64,000 nucleotides of DNA from assembly GCF_018388445.1 (NCBI RefSeq), contig NZ_CP074405.1, positions 2,108,001-2,172,000 of the forward strand, in the 5' to 3' direction. The DNA comes from Cellulomonas wangleii. Lineage in GTDB: Bacteria > Actinomycetota > Actinomycetes > Actinomycetales > Cellulomonadaceae. A model generated the notes under the pieces. It saw only the letters and a list, made by a program, of their open reading frames with translations, did no database searches and was not told the origin of the DNA. The translations under genes and the position numbers were made by a program. Positions 27,538-42,378 of this stretch are shown piece after piece. The number at the start of each line of letters is the position of its first letter. Position 1 is the first letter of the stretch.

Positions 27538-28332
27538 TCAGGCGACGGTGTGCGCCTGGTACCGCGCGATCTTCGCGAACTCCTCCGGGTCGAGGCTCGC
27601 ACCGCCGACGAGCGCGCCGTCGACGTCGGGCTTCGCCATGATCTCGGCGACGTTCGAGGACTTCACGGACCCGCCGTACAGCACGCGGACCGCGTCGGCC
27701 GTGGCCTGGTCGTACAGCTCGGAGACCTTGACCCGGATCGCCGCGCACAGCTCCTGCGCGTCCTCCGGGGTGGCCGTCTTGCCGGTGCCGATGGCCCACA
27801 CCGGCTCGTACGCGACGACGAGACCGGCGACCTGCTCGGCCGACAGGCCGGCGAGGGCGCCCTCGAGCTGCGCGAGGGTGTGCGGGACGTGCTCGCCGGC
27901 CTCGCGGACCTCGAGCGGCTCGCCGACGCACAGGATCGGGACGAGCCCGGCACCGAGCGCCGACTTCACCTTGGCGTTGACGAGCGCGTCGTCCTCGTGG
28001 TGGTACTCCCGGCGCTCCGAGTGGCCGACCGCGACGTACGTGACGCCCAGCTTGGCCAGGAACAGCGGCGAGATCTCACCGGTGTAGGCGCCGGACTCGT
28101 GCGCCGAGACGTCCTGGGCGCCGTAGGCGATCTCCAGCTTGTCCGCGTCGACCAGCGTCTGGACGCTGCGCAGGTCCGTGAACGGCGGCAGCACGGCGAC
28201 CTCGACGGCCGAGTAGTCGTGCTTGGCGTCCTTCAGCGTCCACGCCAGCTTCTGCACGGTGTGCGTCGCCTGGTGGTGGTCCAGGTTCATCTTCCAGTTG
28301 CCCGCCATCAGCGGGGTACGGGTGCTCGCCAC
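27538..28332 (-). CDS. tpiA: Triose-phosphate isomerase
   Basis: Interconverts dihydroxyacetone phosphate and glyceraldehyde-3-phosphate. The 264-residue TIM barrel starts [18 protein letters not shown] (Asn and Lys of the active site). It has the catalytic His in [14 protein letters not shown] and the catalytic Glu in [16 protein letters not shown], and the phosphate loop [11 protein letters not shown]. The start is GTG at 28332, three bases after the pgk stop. It is the third gene of the gap-pgk-tpiA glycolytic group. Confidence 0.98.
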   Translation of the reverse strand: MASTRTPLMAGNWKMNLDHHQATHTVQKLAWTLKDAKHDYSAVEVAVLPPFTDLRSVQTLVDADKLEIAYGAQDVSAHESGAYTGEISPLFLAKLGVTYVAVGHSERREYHHEDDALVNAKVKSALGAGLVPILCVGEPLEVREAGEHVPHTLAQLEGALAGLSAEQVAGLVVAYEPVWAIGTGKTATPEDAQELCAAIRVKVSELYDQATADAVRVLYGGSVKSSNVAEIMAKPDVDGALVGGASLDPEEFAKIARYQAHTVA

Positions 28333-28335
28333 GTG

Positions 28336-29535
28336 TCAGCCCTCCAGGACAGCGATACCGGGGAGGGTCTTGCCCTCGAGGAACTCCAGCGACGCGCCGC
28401 CGCCGGTGGAGATGTGGCCGAAGTCGGCCTCGTCGAAGCCGAGCGTCCGCACGGCAGCAGCCGAGTCGCCGCCGCCGACGATGGTGAAGCCGCCGGCCTT
28501 GCCCGCGTCCACGAGCGCCTGCGCCACCGCACGCGTGCCCGCTGCGAACGCCTCGAACTCGAACACGCCGGCCGGGCCGTTCCAGACCACGGTCTTCGCG
28601 TCGACGATCTTCGACGCGAACAGCTCGGCGGTCCGCGGGCCGATGTCCAGGCCCATCTGGTCGGCCGGGATGGCGTCGACGTCGACGACCGTCGCCGGGG
28701 CGTCGGCCTTGAACTCCGGGGCGACGACGACGTCGACGGGCAGGACGATCTCGACGCCCTTCTCCTTCGCCGTGGCGAGGTAGCCCTTGACGCGGTCGAT
28801 CTGGTCCTCCTCGAGCAGGCTCTTGCCCACCGAGTGGCCCTGCGCCGCGAGGAACGTGAAGAGCATGCCGCCGCCGATGAGCAGGCGGTCCGCCTTGCTC
28901 AGCAGGTTCTCGATGACGCCGAGCTTGTCGGAGACCTTCGAGCCGCCGAGGACGACGACGTAGGGGCGCGCCGGGTCGTCCGTGGCCTTGCGCAGCGACT
29001 CGACCTCCTTCAGGACGAGCTGGCCCACGGCGTGCGGCAGGCGCTGCGCGACGTCGTACACCGACGCCTGCTTGCGGTGCACCACGCCGAAGCCGTCCGA
29101 CACGAAGGCGTCGACCATCGACGCGAGCTCGTCGGCGAGGGCGCCGCGCTCGGCGTCGTCCTTCGAGGTCTCGCGGGCGTCGAAGCGGACGTTCTCGAGC
29201 AGCGCGATCTGGCCGTCCTCGAGCGCCGCGACGGTGGCCTTCGCCGAGGCGCCGACGAGGTCCTCGGCCAGCGCGACGGGCTGGCCCAGCAGCTCGCCGA
29301 GGCGGGCGGCGACGGGGGCGAGCGAGTACTTGGCGTCCGGCGTGCCCTTGGGCCGGCCGAGGTGCGCCACGACGACGACACGCGCGCCCTTGGCGAGCAG
29401 CGCCTGCAGCGTCGGCAGGGCGGCGCGGATGCGGCCGTCGTCGGTGATGGTCGTGCCGTCGAGCGGCACGTTGAAGTCGGAGCGGACGAGCACGCGCTTG
29501 CCGCGCAGGTCGCCGAGGTCGTCGATGGTCTTCAT
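28336..29535 (-). CDS. pgk: Phosphoglycerate kinase
   Basis: Transfers phosphate from 1,3-bisphosphoglycerate to ADP. The 399-residue two-lobed protein has the substrate-binding start [15 protein letters not shown], then [14 protein letters not shown] and [17 protein letters not shown]. In the C-terminal nucleotide lobe are [12 protein letters not shown] and [11 protein letters not shown]. It is separated from gap by 168 bp containing two hairpins, but is only three bases from tpiA. Confidence 0.98.
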   Translation of the reverse strand: MKTIDDLGDLRGKRVLVRSDFNVPLDGTTITDDGRIRAALPTLQALLAKGARVVVVAHLGRPKGTPDAKYSLAPVAARLGELLGQPVALAEDLVGASAKATVAALEDGQIALLENVRFDARETSKDDAERGALADELASMVDAFVSDGFGVVHRKQASVYDVAQRLPHAVGQLVLKEVESLRKATDDPARPYVVVLGGSKVSDKLGVIENLLSKADRLLIGGGMLFTFLAAQGHSVGKSLLEEDQIDRVKGYLATAKEKGVEIVLPVDVVVAPEFKADAPATVVDVDAIPADQMGLDIGPRTAELFASKIVDAKTVVWNGPAGVFEFEAFAAGTRAVAQALVDAGKAGGFTIVGGGDSAAAVRTLGFDEADFGHISTGGGASLEFLEGKTLPGIAVLEG

Positions 29536-29581
29536 GGTCTCCTACCTACCTGCCGCCGGCGTGGCCGGCGGCCTGGGTCGC

Positions 29582-29601
29582 CCCCGCCGGGGCGGGGGCA
29601 C
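29582..29601 (-). terminator. Short GC hairpin upstream of pgk
   Basis: GCCCCCGCC (29582-29590) pairs with GGCGGGGGC (29593-29601) around a two-base loop, about 47 bp before the pgk start and after the larger hairpin. It may act with that hairpin or simply be structured leader RNA. Confidence 0.4.
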
Positions 29602-29634
29602 GGTGTGGGGCGCTACGGCCCCGGACACAGCAGC

Positions 29635-29678
29635 GTCCGCGTGCGCCGGGCCGGTGGCCTCGGCGCACGCGGACGCAT
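29635..29678 (-). terminator. 16-bp hairpin between gap and pgk
   Basis: GCGTCCGCGTGCGCCG (29635-29650) pairs perfectly with CGGCGCACGCGGACGC (29663-29678) around a 12-nt loop, 26 nt past the gap stop. It may end or attenuate transcripts before pgk, or mark an RNA processing end that makes gap more abundant than pgk. Confidence 0.65.
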
Positions 29679-29703
29679 GGACTGCCTCAGAGCGTGAGCG
29701 ACG

Positions 29704-31005
<1,302 letters not shown>

Positions 31006-31986
31006 TCAGAGGTCGAGCAGATCCGGGCTGAGCCCGGCCTCGGTGTCGGGGATCCCCAGCTCGGCGGCACGCCGGTCCGCGGTGGCGAGCAGGCGCCGGA
31101 TCCGGCCCGCGACCGCGTCCTTGGTCAACGGCGGGTCGGCGAGCTTGCCGAGCTCCTCGAGCGAGGCCTCCTTGTGCGCGAGCCGCAGCTCGCCCGCCTG
31201 GCGCAGGTGCTCGGGCAGGTCGTCACCGAGGATCTCGAACGCCCGGTCGACGCGGGCGCCCGCCGCCACGGCGGCCCGTGCGGAGCGCCGCAGGTTCGCG
31301 TCGTCGAAGTTGGCCAGGCGGTTGGCGGTCCCCCGCACCTCGCGGCGGACGCGGCGCTCCTCCCACACGAGCATCGTGTCGTGGGCCCCGAGCCGGGTGA
31401 GCATCGCGCCGATGGCGTCGCCGTCGCGGATGACGACGCGGTCCACGCCGCGCACGTCGCGCGCCTTGGCCGCCACCCCGAGCCGCCGGGCGGCGCCCAC
31501 GAGCGCCAGGGCGGCCTCCGGGCCCGGGCACGTCACCTCGAGCGACGACGAGCGTCCCGGCTCGGTGAGCGACCCGTGGGCGAGGAACGCACCGCGCCAC
31601 GCCGCCTCGGCCTCGCCGACACCGGCCGACACCACCTGCGGCGGCAGCCCGCGCACCGGGCGGCCACGGTTGTCCAGCAGCCCGGTCTGACGGGCCAGGG
31701 ACTCGCCGTCCTTGACGACGCGCACGACGTACCGGCTGCCGCGGCGCAGGCCGCCACCGGACACCACGATGATGTCGCTCTCGTGGCCGTAGACCTCGGC
31801 GATGGCCTGGCGCAGCCGCCGGGCGGCGATCCCGGTGTCCAGCTCCGCCTCGATGACGATGCGGCCCGAGATGATGTGCAGGCCGCCGGCGAACCGCAGG
31901 GTGGCCGAGATCTCCGCCTTCCGGCAGGAGGTCTTGTCGACCTTCAGCCGGGCGAGCTCGTCCTTCACCTGTGCCGTCAGCGCCAT
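31006..31986 (-). CDS. whiA: DNA-binding regulator WhiA
   Basis: Sporulation/cell-division regulator of Gram-positive bacteria with a degenerate LAGLIDADG homing-endonuclease fold and a C-terminal helix-turn-helix. The 326-residue protein shows [13 protein letters not shown] sequence (here [14 protein letters not shown]), [10 protein letters not shown] before the DNA-binding part, and [21 protein letters not shown] as the HTH. CAGGAT lies exactly six bases before the ATG and no ribosome site is seen, so the mRNA may be leaderless. It forms the conserved uvrC-rapZ-yvcK-whiA order, though whiA is separated from yvcK by 99 bp. Confidence 0.96.
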   Translation of the reverse strand: MALTAQVKDELARLKVDKTSCRKAEISATLRFAGGLHIISGRIVIEAELDTGIAARRLRQAIAEVYGHESDIIVVSGGGLRRGSRYVVRVVKDGESLARQTGLLDNRGRPVRGLPPQVVSAGVGEAEAAWRGAFLAHGSLTEPGRSSSLEVTCPGPEAALALVGAARRLGVAAKARDVRGVDRVVIRDGDAIGAMLTRLGAHDTMLVWEERRVRREVRGTANRLANFDDANLRRSARAAVAAGARVDRAFEILGDDLPEHLRQAGELRLAHKEASLEELGKLADPPLTKDAVAGRIRRLLATADRRAAELGIPDTEAGLSPDLLDL

Positions 31987-32085
31987 GGCGTCATCCTGCC
32001 ACTGACACCCGGGTGGTCGTGACCGTCCCGTGACCCGGGTTCCGACCTCCTGCGGCGGTCCGGGCGCCGCCCGACCAGCGCCCTG

Positions 32086-33075
32086 TCAGCGCCCGGCGGG
32101 GGTCCCGACGTCGCCCAGGTAGCCCTCGACCACGTCGCGCAGCGCCGCCGCGAGCCGCAACGGGTCGTGCACCGCGCTCTGGTCCCCCCGCCGGACCTGC
32201 CGGACGAGCAGGCGGGTACCCGTCGACGCGCAGAGGTCGGCGAGCTCACCGACGTCGTCGACGGACCCCGGGTCCGCGACGACCGCGTGCACGGGCAGCT
32301 CGGGCGCGTGCGCACGCAGCACCGCGAGATGGTCGACGGCACGCATGCCCTGCGTCTCGTCGTCCGGCGTGAGGTTGAGCGTGACGACGATGCGCGCCGG
32401 CGTCTCGTGGAGCGCGGCGCGCAGCTCGGGGACCAGCAGGTGCGGCAGCACCGACGAGTACCAGGAGCCCGGCCCCAGCACGACCCAGTCGGCGTCACGC
32501 ACCGCGCTCACCGCCTCCGGGCACGCCGGGGGGTCGGCGGGGTGCAGCCGCAGCTGCTCGATCCGGTACGGCGTCACCGCGACGTGGGTCTGCCCGCGCA
32601 CGACCGCGAGCGTGCCGTCGTCGCACCGCACGTCGGCCTCGATCTCCAGCGGCACGGCCGCCATGGGCAGCACCCGCCCGCGCGCGCCGAGCAGCCGCCC
32701 CACCAGGTCGAGCCCTCCCACCGTGTCCCCCAGCAGCTGCCACAGGGCGACGATCAGCAGGTTCCCGACCGAGTGGTGGTCCAGCGGCCCGTCGGTGGCG
32801 AAGCGGTGCTGCAGCAGGTCGCGCCAGGTGCGGCCCCACTCGGAGTCGTCGCACAGCGCGGCCAACGCCATCCGCAGGTCCCCCGGGGGCAGCACGCCGA
32901 GCTCCTCGCGCAGCCGGCCGGACGACCCGCCGTCGTCCGCGACGGTGACGACGGCCGTGATCCGGTCCGTCATGAGCCGCAGCGCCGACAGGGAGGCCGC
33001 CAGGCCGTGCCCGCCGCCGAGGGCGACGAAGGCGGGGTTCGCGGGCTCGCGGGGCGCGCTCGGCGGGGTGCTCAC
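32086..33075 (-). CDS. yvcK: YvcK-family UDP-GlcNAc-binding gluconeogenesis factor
   Basis: CofD-like fold protein that binds UDP-sugars and is needed for cell-wall homeostasis under gluconeogenic growth. The 329-residue protein has VALGGGHGLAASLSALR near the start. It also has TVADDGGSSGRLREELG, the DHHSVGNLLIVALW region and VVLGPGSWYSSVLPHLLV. The start is GTG at 33075, overlapping the rapZ stop by four bases (GTGA). Cytoplasmic; no membrane segment. Confidence 0.95.
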   Translation of the reverse strand: MSTPPSAPREPANPAFVALGGGHGLAASLSALRLMTDRITAVVTVADDGGSSGRLREELGVLPPGDLRMALAALCDDSEWGRTWRDLLQHRFATDGPLDHHSVGNLLIVALWQLLGDTVGGLDLVGRLLGARGRVLPMAAVPLEIEADVRCDDGTLAVVRGQTHVAVTPYRIEQLRLHPADPPACPEAVSAVRDADWVVLGPGSWYSSVLPHLLVPELRAALHETPARIVVTLNLTPDDETQGMRAVDHLAVLRAHAPELPVHAVVADPGSVDDVGELADLCASTGTRLLVRQVRRGDQSAVHDPLRLAAALRDVVEGYLGDVGTPAGR

Positions 33076-34013
33076 TCCTTGCCCAGGTCCCTCGCCGTCA
33101 CCTGGACGCGGTGCCCGCGCTCGCGCAGCCGTGCACCGATCGCCTCGCTGATGGCGACGGAGCGGTGCTTGCCACCCGTGCAGCCCACCGCGATGGTCGC
33201 GTAGCGCTTCTCCTCGTGCAGGTAGCCCGCGAGCACCGGCTCGAGCGCGTCGACGTACCGCTCGACGAACACGGTGGCGCCCGGCAGGCCCAGCACGTAG
33301 TCGCGCACCGGCGCGTCGCGTCCCGACAGGTGCCGCAGCTCGGTGATCCAGTAGGGGTTGGACAGGAACCGCACGTCGACGACGTGGTCCGCGTCCAGCG
33401 GGATGCCGTACTTGAACCCGAACGACAGCACGGACAGGTGCAGCACCTCGTCGGCCGGGCTCGCGACACCGGCCCGCACGACGCGGGCGAGGTCGTGCAC
33501 GTTGAGCTCGGAGGTGTCGATGACGGTGTCGGCCCGCTCGCGCAGCTCGGCGAGCAGGGCCCGCTCGCGGGCGATGCCGTCGAGGATCCGGCCGTCCGCC
33601 TGCAGCGGGTGCGGCCGGCGCACCTGCTCGAACCGGCGGACGAGCACCTCGTCCGACGCGTCGAGGAACAGGACGCGCAGCTCGATCCCCGTGCCCTGCA
33701 GGTGGTCGATCACCCCGGTCAGCGCCGCGAAGTACTCGCGCCCGCGCACGTCGATCACCGCGGCCAGGCGCCGGGCACCGGTGCCCACGGGCCCGCTCGT
33801 GAGCATGCCGACCAGGTGCGTGAGCATCTGGGCGGGCAGGTTGTCGACGACGTACCAGCCGAGGTCCTCCAGCACCGCGGCCGCGCGGGTACGACCCGCC
33901 CCGGACATGCCGGTGATGACCAGGACCTCGGGCTGCTCGAGGACCGGCGCCTCGGCGGCCGCCTCGAGGGCGGGGATGCCCGCCGGCACGGTGATCGGCG
34001 AGGGCTCGCTCAT
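33072..34013 (-). CDS. rapZ: RNase adapter/UPF0042 nucleotide-binding protein RapZ
   Basis: P-loop NTPase-like protein; in E. coli it steers RNase E to the GlmZ RNA, while the actinobacterial role is less clear. In this 313-residue protein the P-loop is [10 protein letters not shown], with Arg in place of the Walker Lys, common in actinobacterial members. [30 protein letters not shown] and [16 protein letters not shown] follow. The ATG at 34013 overlaps the uvrC stop and the end overlaps yvcK, so uvrC, rapZ and yvcK should be translated as one unit. Confidence 0.95.
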   Translation of the reverse strand: MSEPSPITVPAGIPALEAAAEAPVLEQPEVLVITGMSGAGRTRAAAVLEDLGWYVVDNLPAQMLTHLVGMLTSGPVGTGARRLAAVIDVRGREYFAALTGVIDHLQGTGIELRVLFLDASDEVLVRRFEQVRRPHPLQADGRILDGIARERALLAELRERADTVIDTSELNVHDLARVVRAGVASPADEVLHLSVLSFGFKYGIPLDADHVVDVRFLSNPYWITELRHLSGRDAPVRDYVLGLPGATVFVERYVDALEPVLAGYLHEEKRYATIAVGCTGGKHRSVAISEAIGARLRERGHRVQVTARDLGKE

Positions 34014-36040
34014 GCGCCCAGGATGCCAGGCTCGTCGGCGGTCTCGGTGCCGGACCCGCCGGGCGGGGCACCGGCAGCGGCGTCGTCCGCCGGCCCGGCG
34101 AGTGCGGCGACCACCGCCTCGGCGGTGCGGGACCCCATGCCGGGGACTGTCGCGATCTCCTCGGCGGACGCCGCGCGCAGCCGCTTCACCGACCCGAAGT
34201 GCCGCAGCAGCGCGGCCTTGCGCGCGGGCCCCAGGCCCGGCACGTCGTCGAGCACGGACACGGTCATGCCCTTGCTGCGCCGCTTGCGGTGGGCGGTGAT
34301 GGCGAACCGGTGCGCCTCGTCGCGGACGCGCTGCAGCAGGTACAGCCCTTCCGACGCGCGCCGGAGGATGACCGGGTACTCCTCCCCCGGCAGCCACACC
34401 TCCTCGAGCCGCTTGGCCAGCCCGCACAGCGCGACGTCGTCGATGCCCAGCTCGGCCAGCGCGGCGGCGGCCGCGGCGACCTGCGGCGGGCCGCCGTCGA
34501 CGACCACGAGGTTGGGCGGGTACGCGAACCGCACGGGCCGCCCGGTGCGCTCGTCGACCGGTCCGCTGCGCGGCGCGTCGTCCTCCTCGCCGTCCCCGAG
34601 CTCGGGGTCGTGCGCGTCGGACCGCTCCGCCAGGTAGCGGCGGAACCGCCGGGTGATGACCTCGTGCATCGCGGCCGTGTCGTCGCGCGCGCCCTGACCC
34701 TCCGGGCCGCGCACCGTGAAGAGGCGGTACTCGCTCTTGCGGGCGAGCCCGTCCTCGAACACCACCATCGACGCGGACTGGTACGTGCCCTGGTTGTGGG
34801 ACACGTCGTAGCACTCGATCCGCAGCGGGGCCGTCGGCAGGTCGAGCGCCTCCTGGATCTCCCGCAGCGCCAGGCTGCGGCTGGTGAGGTCGCCGGCGCG
34901 CCGGGTCCGGTGCAGCGCGAGGGCGTGCTCGGCGTTGCGCAGCACGGTGGCCGCCAGCTCCCGCTTGTCACCGCGCTGCGGCACGCGGACCTGCACGCGG
35001 CTGCCCCGCAGGCCGGACAGCCACGCCTGCACCTGCTCGACGTCGGTGGGCAGCACGGGCACGAGCACCTCGCGCGGCACCGACGCCGACGCGGCCTCGG
35101 GGTCCTCGCCGCCGTACACCTGCTGCAGCAGGTGCTCGACCAGTGCCGCGTCGTCGACGTCCTCGACCTTCTCGACCACCCAGCCGCGCTGCCCGCGGAT
35201 GCGGCCGTCCCGGACGTGGAAGACCTGGACGGCGGCCTCGAGCTCGTCCCCGGCCAGGGCGAAGACGTCGGCGTCGGTGCCGTCGGACAGCACGACCGCG
35301 TTGCGCTCGGTGGCCTTCTCGAGCGTCGCGATGTCATCGCGCAGCCGCGCGGCACGCTCGTAGTCGAGCTCGGCCGCCGCCTCCTTCATCGCGCGCGTCA
35401 GCCGCCGGGTGAACCGGGCCGTGTCCCCCGCCATGAAGTCGCAGAAGTCCTGGGCGAGCCGGTGGTGCTCGTCGACGCCGATGCGCCCCACGCACGGCGC
35501 GGAGCACTTGTCGATGTAGCCGAGCAGGCACGGCCGGCCCTGCTGCCGTGCCCGCTTGAACACACCGGCGGAGCACGTGCGCACGGGGAACACGCGCAGC
35601 AGCAGGTCGACCGTCTCGCGGATCGCCCACGCGTGCGCGTACGGCCCGAAGTACCGGGTGCCCTTGCGCTTGGCCCCACGCATGACCTGCACCCTGGGCA
35701 CCTCGTCGGCCATGGTCACCGCGAGGTAGGGGTACGACTTGTCGTCGCGGTACTTGACGTTGAACCGCGGGTCGAACTCCTTGATCCAGGAGTACTCGAG
35801 GGCGAGCGCCTCGACCTCGGTCCCGACGACGGTCCACTGCACGGACGCCGCCGTCGTCACCATCTGCTGCGTGCGCGGGTGCAGCCCGGCGATGTCCTGG
35901 AAGTAGCTGTTGAGCCGGTTGCGCAGGCTCTTGGCCTTGCCGACGTAGACGACCCGGCCGTGCTCGTCGCGGAAGCGGTACACGCCGGGCGCGTCGGGGA
36001 TCTCCCCGGGCGCGGGACGGTAGGTGGCGGGGTCGGCCAT
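34010..36040 (-). CDS. uvrC: UvrABC system protein C
   Basis: Dual-incision nuclease of nucleotide excision repair. The 676-residue protein has the GIY-YIG domain ([20 protein letters not shown], about residues 17-36) and a Cys cluster [13 protein letters not shown]. The UVR domain lies around [17 protein letters not shown]. The RNase H-like 3' nuclease part contains [14 protein letters not shown] and [12 protein letters not shown], and two helix-hairpin-helix motifs lie at the end ([30 protein letters not shown]). TAGGCT lies seven bases before the ATG, suggesting a leaderless or near-leaderless mRNA. It leads the uvrC-rapZ-yvcK group. Confidence 0.97.
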   Translation of the reverse strand: MADPATYRPAPGEIPDAPGVYRFRDEHGRVVYVGKAKSLRNRLNSYFQDIAGLHPRTQQMVTTAASVQWTVVGTEVEALALEYSWIKEFDPRFNVKYRDDKSYPYLAVTMADEVPRVQVMRGAKRKGTRYFGPYAHAWAIRETVDLLLRVFPVRTCSAGVFKRARQQGRPCLLGYIDKCSAPCVGRIGVDEHHRLAQDFCDFMAGDTARFTRRLTRAMKEAAAELDYERAARLRDDIATLEKATERNAVVLSDGTDADVFALAGDELEAAVQVFHVRDGRIRGQRGWVVEKVEDVDDAALVEHLLQQVYGGEDPEAASASVPREVLVPVLPTDVEQVQAWLSGLRGSRVQVRVPQRGDKRELAATVLRNAEHALALHRTRRAGDLTSRSLALREIQEALDLPTAPLRIECYDVSHNQGTYQSASMVVFEDGLARKSEYRLFTVRGPEGQGARDDTAAMHEVITRRFRRYLAERSDAHDPELGDGEEDDAPRSGPVDERTGRPVRFAYPPNLVVVDGGPPQVAAAAAALAELGIDDVALCGLAKRLEEVWLPGEEYPVILRRASEGLYLLQRVRDEAHRFAITAHRKRRSKGMTVSVLDDVPGLGPARKAALLRHFGSVKRLRAASAEEIATVPGMGSRTAEAVVAALAGPADDAAAGAPPGGSGTETADEPGILGA

Positions 36041-36118
36041 GCCACCGAGCCTAGTTCGGCGCACCCACACAGCCCGCCGGGCGCCCGGGGACGTGACGTG
36101 CACCACTAGGGTCGGTCC
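36041..36118. promoter_or_regulatory. Compact divergent promoter for uvrC and the OsmC gene
   Basis: Only 78 bp separates the two start codons. TAGGGT at 36107-36112 lies six bases before the osmC ATG, and on the opposite strand TAGGCT at 36053-36048 lies seven bases before the uvrC ATG. Neither start has a Shine-Dalgarno sequence. Both mRNAs could therefore begin at or next to the start codon. Confidence 0.5.
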
Positions 36119-36622
36119 ATGGCACAGCTGCTGCACCAGTACTCGGTCGACCTCACGTGGACGGGCGCGGGGGCCGCAGGCACGTCGACGTACACGTCGT
36201 ACGGCCGTGACCACACGTTGTCGTCGGGGGCGAAGCCCCCGCTGCCGGGCACCTCCGACCCGCACTTCCGCGGCGCCCCGGACCGGTGGTCGCCGGAGGA
36301 CCTGCTCGTCGGGGCGCTGGCCCAGTGCCACATGCTGTGGTTCCTGCACCTCGCCGCAGCGGCGGGCGTCGTCGTGATCGGCTACGAGGACGCGGCCTCC
36401 GGGACGATGCGCATCGAGTCGGCCGGGCAGGGGCACTTCACCGAGGTCGTGCTGCGGCCGCGCGTCGTGGTGCGTTCGGCGACGCTGCCGGACGGCCGCG
36501 CCGTCGACGCCGCGCTGCTGGACGACCTGCACCGTCGCGCGCACGAGCACTGCTTCATCGCGCGGTCGGTGAACTTCACCGTGCGCCACGAGCCGGCGCC
36601 CGTGGTGGTGGGCGCCGGCTGA
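36119..36622 (+). CDS. OsmC-family peroxiredoxin-like protein
   Basis: A 167-residue OsmC/OhrA-superfamily protein, which typically reduces organic hydroperoxides through two cysteines. The N-terminal strand (YSVDLTWTG) leads to [21 protein letters not shown], where the Cys in AQCHM is one conserved thiol. The second is in the C-terminal [12 protein letters not shown]. Arrangement and length fit the OsmC-like class rather than Ohr. It diverges from uvrC and is probably read from a leaderless message. Confidence 0.88.
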   Translation: MAQLLHQYSVDLTWTGAGAAGTSTYTSYGRDHTLSSGAKPPLPGTSDPHFRGAPDRWSPEDLLVGALAQCHMLWFLHLAAAAGVVVIGYEDAASGTMRIESAGQGHFTEVVLRPRVVVRSATLPDGRAVDAALLDDLHRRAHEHCFIARSVNFTVRHEPAPVVVGAG

Positions 36623-36723
36623 CGACCGGTCCGTCGAGCCGCACCCCGGGGCCCGACCCCCGCATCGCCGGGTCGTCGTCGACCCGCGACCGCCACCTCA
36701 CCGCCGGTCACGGGCCGAGCGCG

Positions 36724-39597
<2,874 letters not shown>

Positions 39598-39628
39598 AGC
39601 CGACGAGTCTACGTCGGGCCACCGACAG

Positions 39629-39644
39629 TCGCACACGTGTTCGA
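39629..39644 (-). promoter_or_regulatory. SOS-box-like LexA site upstream of uvrA
   Basis: On the minus strand TCGAACACGTGTGCGA matches the actinobacterial SOS consensus TCGAAC-N4-GTTCGA at 11 of 12 defined positions. It lies 32-47 bases before the uvrA GTG, a normal operator position. uvrA belongs to the LexA regulon in many bacteria. Confidence 0.6.
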
Positions 39645-39656
39645 CGTGCGAGCAGG

Positions 39657-39675
39657 GCATCGATGCGGTACCGCA
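39657..39675. promoter_or_regulatory. Overlapping palindromes upstream of the GH15 gene
   Basis: GCATCGATGC (39657-39666) and TGCGGTACCGCA (39664-39675) are both perfect palindromes and share three bases. They lie between the SOS box and the GH15 start, 59-77 bp before the ATG. The first has the central CG typical of LacI-type operators. No cognate regulator is in the window. Confidence 0.35.
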
Positions 39676-39733
39676 CCCGCACGCCCGGGCCGCCCGCGAG
39701 CGCCGTCGGGGCGGGCGGGCCATGCTGAGGGCG

Positions 39734-41653
39734 ATGGACGCACCGAACACCCCGACGGCCGAGGGCAGCCCGCCGGACGACCTCCTGCCGGGTGACGCGT
39801 TGCCCGGTGACCTCCCGCTGCAGGACCTCCTGCTGGGCGACCAGGTCCCCGTCGAGGAGTACGCCGTGCTGGGCGACGGCCACTCCGCGGCCCTGGTGTC
39901 CCGGCACGGCTCGGTCGACTGGCTGTGCCTACCCCGGTTCGACTCCGACGCGTGCTTCGCCGCACTCCTGGGCACGCCCGAGCACGGCCGCTGGCTCCTG
40001 ACGGTCCGGGACGCCACCTCCGTGACCCGGCGCTACCGGGGCGACTCCTTCGTCCTCGAGACGACCTACCGCACCGCACGGGGCACGGCCGTCGCGGTCG
40101 ACGCCATGCCGTCGGGCGACGGACGCGCGGACCTGGTCCGGCGCCTGGACTGCACGGCCGGGGAGGTCGAGGTCGAGCACGAGTGGGTGGTGCGCTTCGG
40201 GTACGGCGCCGTGCAGCCGTGGGTGCGCCACGAGGACGACGCCGACGGCTGCGACACGATCCGCGCGGTGGCCGGCCCCGACTCCCTGGTGCTGCGGGGG
40301 GACCGCCTGCCTCGCGCCGACGGCCGCCGTCACCGGGACCGGTTCAGGCTGCGCGCGGGCCAGAGCGTCGAGCTCTCGCTCACCTGGGTCCACTCGTGGC
40401 AGCCCGTGCCGCCGCGCCTGCCGGTGAGCGGCCGGGTCGACACCACGGCCGCCCGCTGGGGCCTGTGGGCACGCGGCTGCGGGTACGACGGCCCGTACCG
40501 CGAGGCCGTCGTCCGCTCGCTGCTGGTGCTGCGCCTGCTGACCGACGCGACCACCGGGGGCGTCGTCGCGGCGCCCACGACGTCGCTGCCCGAGACACCG
40601 GGCGGCGAGCGCAACTGGGACTACCGGTACTGCTGGCTGCGCGACGCCGCGTTCACGCTCGAGGCGCTCCTGGAGCAGGGCTTCCGTGACGAGGCGACCC
40701 AGTGGCGGGACTGGCTGGCCCGGGCCGTGGCGGGCGACCCGCGGGACCTGCAGATCATGTACCGGCTGGACGGCGGGCGCCGGCTGCCCGAGACGCAGCT
40801 CGACCACCTGCCGGGGTACGCCGGCTCGCGCCCGGTGCGCCGGGGCAACGGCGCCGTGCGGCAGGTGCAGCACGACGTGCTGGGCGTGGTCATGTCGGCG
40901 CTGGCGATGGCCCGCGACGCGGGGCTCGCGGAGACCTCCGACACGTGGTCGCTGCAGCGCCGGCTCGTGGACGACCTGGCGCGGCACTGGCGGGAGCCGG
41001 ACCGCGGCATCTGGGAGGTGCGGGGTGAGCCGCGTCACTTCACGCACTCGAAGGTGATGACGTGGGCCGCGCTCGACCGCGCGGTGCACGCCGTCGAGCA
41101 GCACGGCCTGCCCGGCCCCGTGGAGCGCTGGCGTCGCACCCGCGACGAGGTCCGTGCGGACGTCCTCGCCCACGGGTGGTCCGACGCGCGCGCCAGCTTC
41201 GTGCAGCACTACGGCGCCGAGCACACCGACGCGTCGCTGCTGCAGGTCGTCCTGGTCGGGTTCGTGCCCGCGGACGGTCCGCACGCCCGCGGGACGCTGG
41301 CCGCGGTCCGGGAGGAGCTCGAGGTCGCGCCGGGGCTGCTGCGCCGTTACCGCACGGACCGCACCGACGACGGGCTGCGCGGTGACGAGGCCGCGTTCCT
41401 CGCGTGCTCGTTCTGGCTCGCCGACGCCCTGGCCCGGGGGGACGACGTGGACGGCGCACGCCGGGTGCTCGACGCGGTGGTGCCGCTGGCGAACGACGTG
41501 GGTCTGCTCGCCGAGCAGTACGACCCCGCCGGCCGGCACATGCGCGGCAACGTGCCGCAGGCGCTCTCGCACCTGGCGCTCGTCCGCGCGGCGCACAGCC
41601 ACGCGGCGGCCGCCCGGCGCGCGGCCGTGACGGCCGCGGCGGTGACCCCGTGA
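39734..41653 (+). CDS. Glycoside hydrolase family 15 protein (trehalase/glucoamylase-like)
   Basis: A 639-residue cytoplasmic protein. A short acidic, repeat-like leader ([20 protein letters not shown]) precedes the N-terminal domain signature [20 protein letters not shown] with [15 protein letters not shown]. The (alpha/alpha)6 catalytic domain contains [38 protein letters not shown] and [16 protein letters not shown]. This bacterial GH15 group includes the mycobacterial trehalase as well as glucoamylase- and dextranase-like enzymes; the sugar cannot be decided from motifs. No signal peptide. The start could also be ATG 39722, four codons earlier. The stop overlaps the next gene as GTGA. Confidence 0.9.
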   Translation: MDAPNTPTAEGSPPDDLLPGDALPGDLPLQDLLLGDQVPVEEYAVLGDGHSAALVSRHGSVDWLCLPRFDSDACFAALLGTPEHGRWLLTVRDATSVTRRYRGDSFVLETTYRTARGTAVAVDAMPSGDGRADLVRRLDCTAGEVEVEHEWVVRFGYGAVQPWVRHEDDADGCDTIRAVAGPDSLVLRGDRLPRADGRRHRDRFRLRAGQSVELSLTWVHSWQPVPPRLPVSGRVDTTAARWGLWARGCGYDGPYREAVVRSLLVLRLLTDATTGGVVAAPTTSLPETPGGERNWDYRYCWLRDAAFTLEALLEQGFRDEATQWRDWLARAVAGDPRDLQIMYRLDGGRRLPETQLDHLPGYAGSRPVRRGNGAVRQVQHDVLGVVMSALAMARDAGLAETSDTWSLQRRLVDDLARHWREPDRGIWEVRGEPRHFTHSKVMTWAALDRAVHAVEQHGLPGPVERWRRTRDEVRADVLAHGWSDARASFVQHYGAEHTDASLLQVVLVGFVPADGPHARGTLAAVREELEVAPGLLRRYRTDRTDDGLRGDEAAFLACSFWLADALARGDDVDGARRVLDAVVPLANDVGLLAEQYDPAGRHMRGNVPQALSHLALVRAAHSHAAAARRAAVTAAAVTP

Positions 41654-42375
41654 CCGCGCTGCCCGTGGGTCCGTGCACGGGGCACGTCGAACCCGGTGGT
41701 CCCAGCGGGGTGCGGGTGCTGGACGACGCGCAGATCCGCACGGCGTCCGTCGGGCCGATGGACAACGACGCCTACCTCGTGACGTGCCGGCGCTCGGGCG
41801 CCCAGCTGCTGGTCGACGCGCCCGCCGACCCCGACCGGTTGCTCGCGCTCGTCCGCGAGGGCTCGGGCTCGGCGCGGCTCGACATCGTGGTGGTCACCCA
41901 CCGGCACGGCGACCACCTGGGTGCGCTGGCCTCCGTCGTCGCCGTGACGGGCGCCCGGGTCGCCGCGGGCGCGGCCGACGCGGACGCGATCGAGGAGGCG
42001 ACCGGCTGCCCGGTCACGGTGCGACTGCGCCACGGCGACCACGTCCGGGTCGGGCACCTGACCCTCGACGTCGTGGCGCTGCGCGGCCACACCCCGGGCT
42101 CGGTGGCCCTGGCACTGACCGAGGACCTGCCCGCGCGGGCCCCCGGGTCCGTGGCCAGGCGCACGCACCTGTTCACCGGGGACTCGCTGTTCCCCGGTGG
42201 CGTGGGCGGCACCCAGGGCGACCCCGCGCGGTTCGCGCAGCTGCTCGGTGACGTCACGTCGCGCGTCTTCGACCGGTACCGGGACGACACCTGCGTGCAC
42301 CCGGGTCACGGCGACGCCACGACCCTGGGCACCGAGCGCCCTCACCTCGCCGCGTGGGCCGCCCGCGGCTGGTGA
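41650..42375 (+). CDS. Metallo-beta-lactamase-fold hydrolase
   Basis: A 241-residue MBL-fold protein with VVTHRHGDHLG (the HxHxDH zinc motif, around residues 83-88), GHTPGSVAL, FTGDSLFPGGVGGTQGD and the last ligand in CVHPGHGDAT. It resembles glyoxalase II-like cytoplasmic hydrolases in which GDSLFPGG follows the third His; the substrate is unknown. The start is GTG at 41650, inside the GH15 stop, so the two are translationally coupled. An MBL-fold gene near uvrA is common in actinobacteria, but the GH15 coupling is specific to this arrangement. It is convergent with the next gene by three bases. Confidence 0.9.
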   Translation: MTALPVGPCTGHVEPGGPSGVRVLDDAQIRTASVGPMDNDAYLVTCRRSGAQLLVDAPADPDRLLALVREGSGSARLDIVVVTHRHGDHLGALASVVAVTGARVAAGAADADAIEEATGCPVTVRLRHGDHVRVGHLTLDVVALRGHTPGSVALALTEDLPARAPGSVARRTHLFTGDSLFPGGVGGTQGDPARFAQLLGDVTSRVFDRYRDDTCVHPGHGDATTLGTERPHLAAWAARGW

Positions 42376-42378
42376 CCC

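Noticed and set aside
33072..34013. Broken Walker A in RapZ (Arg for Lys)
   Set aside because: The substitution is usual in actinobacterial RapZ proteins, and the rest of the protein is intact.
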